A stretch of DNA of 64,000 nt from Ideonella paludis. Lineage in GTDB: Bacteria; Pseudomonadota; Gammaproteobacteria; Burkholderiales; Burkholderiaceae_C. The notes under the pieces were generated by a model that was not told where the DNA came from, ran no database searches, and saw only the letters and a program-made list of their open reading frames with translations. Of the stretch, positions 61,478 to 64,000 are shown piece after piece; the stretch's first letter is position 1; every line of letters starts with the position of its first letter. The stretch covers positions 1 to 64,000 of the forward strand of contig NZ_JAGQDG010000001.1 of the NCBI RefSeq assembly GCF_018069865.1, given 5' to 3'. Both the position numbers and the translations under genes were made by a program.

Positions 61478-64000
61478 ATGCCACCCCTTCCCGGCCGTTC
61501 AGACGCCCTGCCCTTGATCGATCGCTTAGTGGCACTGCTGGCGGCCCCGCAACCCAGCTCGCCCACCCTGGTCAAGGCGCGAGCCCTGCTCAGCAAGCTG
61601 CAGGCCGATACCGGCACCCCCGCGCTGTGGCTGGCGATGGCGCAAGCCTTGCACGGCGGCGTGATCAAAAACCGCCCCACGCCGTCCAGCGAAGCGGTGT
61701 TGTGCTTTTTGGAGACCCTGCAGCGCGGCTGGGCTGACACGCCCTGGAGCGAGCGCCTCAAGAGCAGCATGCTGGTCCATGCCTTGCAAGTCGAGGGCGT
61801 GGTCGGCCAAGCCGACTTGCTGACCCAGGTGCTGACCGATCACCCCGCCACGTTGGTGGCAGAAGACCGAGAGACCCTGCTGCGCGTCTGCCTACGCTGC
61901 ATCCGGCGCGGCCAGCATTGGCACTTGGCGCCGGGCCTGCTCAACACCCTGGAAGACGTGTGGGCACCGGGCAAAACCTGGACGGGCGAATTGGCCGGGG
62001 CGCTGGCCACCTTGGCCCAACACAGCCCACACCTGAACGAGCTGGGCTTGACGGCACGCTGGCTGCAGCGCCTTTTGCCCCTGGCTGTGCGCAGCGCCCA
62101 TGACCCGGACCGGGTGGTGCTGCACAGCGCTGTTCTGACGCTGGCCGTGCGCACAGTGGACCTGCCCGCCCTGCGCCGCTTGCTCGAAGCGATGTCCGCC
62201 CACCAGCCCGCGCCCGCTTTGGAGCCGGCCTTGACCTCGGCCTTGAGCTGCCTGGCCCAGTTTGAACCCGACCCCCAGGTGGCGGCTTGGCTGGCCCAGG
62301 CGAGCGACTGGTTTGAAGGCTCAGCCCCCGTGCTGCTGGAGCGCGCCCGCTGGGCCCAACGGCAAGGGGAAGCGCCCGAGGTGGCCATGCGTTTGGTGGA
62401 GGCCATTGCACCCAGCCACCAAGGCTATCGCCGCGCCATGCTGTGGATGGCCGACGCGCTGTTCTTTGCGGGCCATGCACAGGACGCTGAACGCTTTTAT
62501 CAGCGCGCTGGTGTGGTGAGGCCGCTGACGGGCGCCGAACAAGCCCGGATGGCGCACCTGCAAATGCGCCAAAGCTCCTCCGTCCAAGAGGCGCTGGAAA
62601 CCCCGAGCGACCAAGCCGACAGCGACGCCGGCTGGCAGGGCGTAGACACCGGTGTGCTGAGCGAGGCCTTGTCCTTGGTGGGCAGTTGGCTGGGCGCAGA
62701 GCCGGTGCGCAACAGCGGTGCACGGGTGGCGCTGGAGGGCCTGGCCGAGCGCTCCTTGGCGCATTGCCGCACCCAATGGCCGCAGCAAGACACGGTGCCC
62801 GTGGACATGGTCTTGCAACTGGCCCGGACGCTGCAGCAGATCAGCGACCAGCGCTACGGCCATTTGTCGGAGATTGAAGCCGCCTACCCCCACCACCGTG
62901 GCCCCGCTTATGGCGAGTTGGACCCGGCCCTCGGCGCCAGCCTGCGCCGCGCGGCCTTGCGCCATGTGGCCTTGATGGCCCAGATGGCCACCCAAACCGA
63001 GCGTGGCTTGACCCGCCAAGCGGGCTTGCGGGTGTGGCTGGAGCTGCTGCGTTGGGGCGTGCAGGCCTTGCTGACCCTGGAGCACCATGATGAGGCACTG
63101 GCCTGGGTGCGGGCCGCCCAATACAGCCTGGGCCCCACCATGGGCCGCAGCGTGCTGACGGCCTTGGAGGAGCGTTGCCTCTTGGCCCAAGGCTTGGTGG
63201 CCGAGGCCCAAGCCGTGCGCCTGGCCATGCCGCACGAAGCCAACGCGGAGGTGATGCCGCTGCGGGAGTGGGCCGAATGGGTGAGCGCGGCCTTGGGTGA
63301 AGCGCCGGGCCAAGCGCACAGCAGCGAATCGGCCTGGCAAGACCAAACTGTCAGCGGACGCTTTGAGACGGTGTCGCCCGAGGGCCATCTGACGGAACAT
63401 GCGCACACCACCGCCCCGGTGAGCTTAGAGGCGGTACGCCTGCCCGGCCTGCAGGTTCGGCTGTCTTATGGATTGATCCACCCCCAAGCTGGTTTGCTGC
63501 GCCCGCATGCCTGGCACCGCACCATGGGTGAGTTCCCCTACACCCACCCCGACGTGCTGAGCAGCAGCGCGCGCGGCACCAGCCTGCGCCGCCCTGCGGC
63601 GACGCGCACCGTGGATTTCCCCGTGGTGGTGCTGGCCAATATGGACGCGCTGGAGCACCGCAACTATTACCACTGGATGATGCTGATCCTGCCGCGCATC
63701 TTGGTGGCACAAGATGCCGGTTGGCTGCAAGGGCGCCAACTGCTGCTGCCTGCCGAGTTGTCGAGCTGGATGCTCAGCAGCTTGACGGACCTGGGTTTCA
63801 CCCCGGCGCAGTGGACCACGTACAGCAGAGATGAGGCCCTGAACCTCAGCGATGCGCTGGTCATCTCGCCCCTGGAGTTCACCAGCCCCACGCTGCTGGA
63901 GCTGCTGCGCAAGCGGCTGTGGCAAGCCGCGGGGCTGGACGTCACCCGGCCGCCCTATCCAGACAAGCGCGTTTTTGTCTCGCGCCGCAGCGAGAACCGC
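61478..64000 (+). CDS. Alpha-solenoid and GT61 glycosyltransferase fusion (3' end beyond window)
   Basis: Open from the ATG at 61478 through the window end, 841 codons. The first ~600 residues are almost entirely helical with repeated alanine/leucine-rich pairs (ALWLAMAQALHGG; RAMLWMADALFFAGHAQDAE), resembling TPR-like repeats. From about residue 715 a GT61/DUF563 domain starts: VVLANMDALEHRNYYHWMML, then LILPRILVAQ, LLLPAEL and, at the edge, RVFVSRRSEN. The complete enzyme should continue roughly 100-150 residues. The helical part may hold the acceptor or partner proteins. It is divergent from the 61196-55724 group. Confidence 0.8.
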   Translation, partial: MPPLPGRSDALPLIDRLVALLAAPQPSSPTLVKARALLSKLQADTGTPALWLAMAQALHGGVIKNRPTPSSEAVLCFLETLQRGWADTPWSERLKSSMLVHALQVEGVVGQADLLTQVLTDHPATLVAEDRETLLRVCLRCIRRGQHWHLAPGLLNTLEDVWAPGKTWTGELAGALATLAQHSPHLNELGLTARWLQRLLPLAVRSAHDPDRVVLHSAVLTLAVRTVDLPALRRLLEAMSAHQPAPALEPALTSALSCLAQFEPDPQVAAWLAQASDWFEGSAPVLLERARWAQRQGEAPEVAMRLVEAIAPSHQGYRRAMLWMADALFFAGHAQDAERFYQRAGVVRPLTGAEQARMAHLQMRQSSSVQEALETPSDQADSDAGWQGVDTGVLSEALSLVGSWLGAEPVRNSGARVALEGLAERSLAHCRTQWPQQDTVPVDMVLQLARTLQQISDQRYGHLSEIEAAYPHHRGPAYGELDPALGASLRRAALRHVALMAQMATQTERGLTRQAGLRVWLELLRWGVQALLTLEHHDEALAWVRAAQYSLGPTMGRSVLTALEERCLLAQGLVAEAQAVRLAMPHEANAEVMPLREWAEWVSAALGEAPGQAHSSESAWQDQTVSGRFETVSPEGHLTEHAHTTAPVSLEAVRLPGLQVRLSYGLIHPQAGLLRPHAWHRTMGEFPYTHPDVLSSSARGTSLRRPAATRTVDFPVVVLANMDALEHRNYYHWMMLILPRILVAQDAGWLQGRQLLLPAELSSWMLSSLTDLGFTPAQWTTYSRDEALNLSDALVISPLEFTSPTLLELLRKRLWQAAGLDVTRPPYPDKRVFVSRRSENR

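Overview
The window looks like a large surface-polysaccharide locus from a GC-rich betaproteobacterium of the order Burkholderiales. The placement rests on the exosortase-B type eps gene set (epsB, epsL, epsD-E-F-G, xrtB, epsI), on AhpC/AhpF sequences of the kind seen in that order, and on general codon and GC character. No rRNA, tRNA, CRISPR array or insertion sequence was seen. All frames, starts and homologies were judged by eye; no search or GC computation was run.

Left end, 1-8897, all on the minus strand: a type VI secretion cargo island. A VgrG spike with a C-terminal extension precedes a Tle5-type phospholipase D effector and a periplasmic lipoprotein that is probably its immunity protein. 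Beyond these lie a broken copy of the effector 3' end and a second, nearly identical immunity gene cut by the window edge. A short stretch with no recognised gene (8898-9207) separates this island from the glycan genes.

Region 9208-28142, minus strand: one long array that begins downstream of a likely promoter near 28263-28299. It holds a DUF4214/coiled-coil protein, large multidomain glycosyltransferases, two sulfotransferases, two alpha/beta hydrolases, an HU-like small protein, a small beta-rich protein next to a double GT-B glycosyltransferase, a GT61 enzyme, kdsA (Kdo-8-P synthase) and rfbD (dTDP-rhamnose synthesis). The section from about 10114 to 17205 is visibly AT-rich and looks imported.

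Region 28387-50759: the core exopolysaccharide machinery. On the minus strand are epsB (undecaprenyl-phosphate hexose transferase) and epsL (outer-membrane barrel). Divergent from them is the coupled plus-strand operon epsD-epsE-epsF-epsG-xrtB-epsI-wecG/tagA-like-flippase. A converging minus-strand operon (49089 to 39190) supplies glycosyltransferases, a Wzy/ligase-like polymerase, two acyl/acetyltransferases, a GMC oxidoreductase and a sugar-nucleotide epimerase. A secreted GH5 glycosidase and a very small PEP-CTERM protein follow; the latter is the only visible exosortase substrate.

Region 50804-64000: ahpC and ahpF with inverted repeats, a LuxR-type regulator, a second undecaprenyl-phosphate hexose transferase, manC (GDP-mannose), a third sulfotransferase, and another pair of small beta-rich protein plus double GT-B glycosyltransferase. 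The last gene is an open-ended alpha-helical/GT61 fusion.

Together the genes describe a probably sulfated and acylated exopolysaccharide containing mannose-, rhamnose- and possibly Kdo-derived sugars. It would be made by a Wzx/Wzy-type route and exported through EpsE/EpsF/EpsL, with an exosortase present. The most unusual features are the repeated small-beta-protein plus double-glycosyltransferase module, a terminator-like hairpin just before epsD, and the duplicated effector-tail/immunity arrangement.
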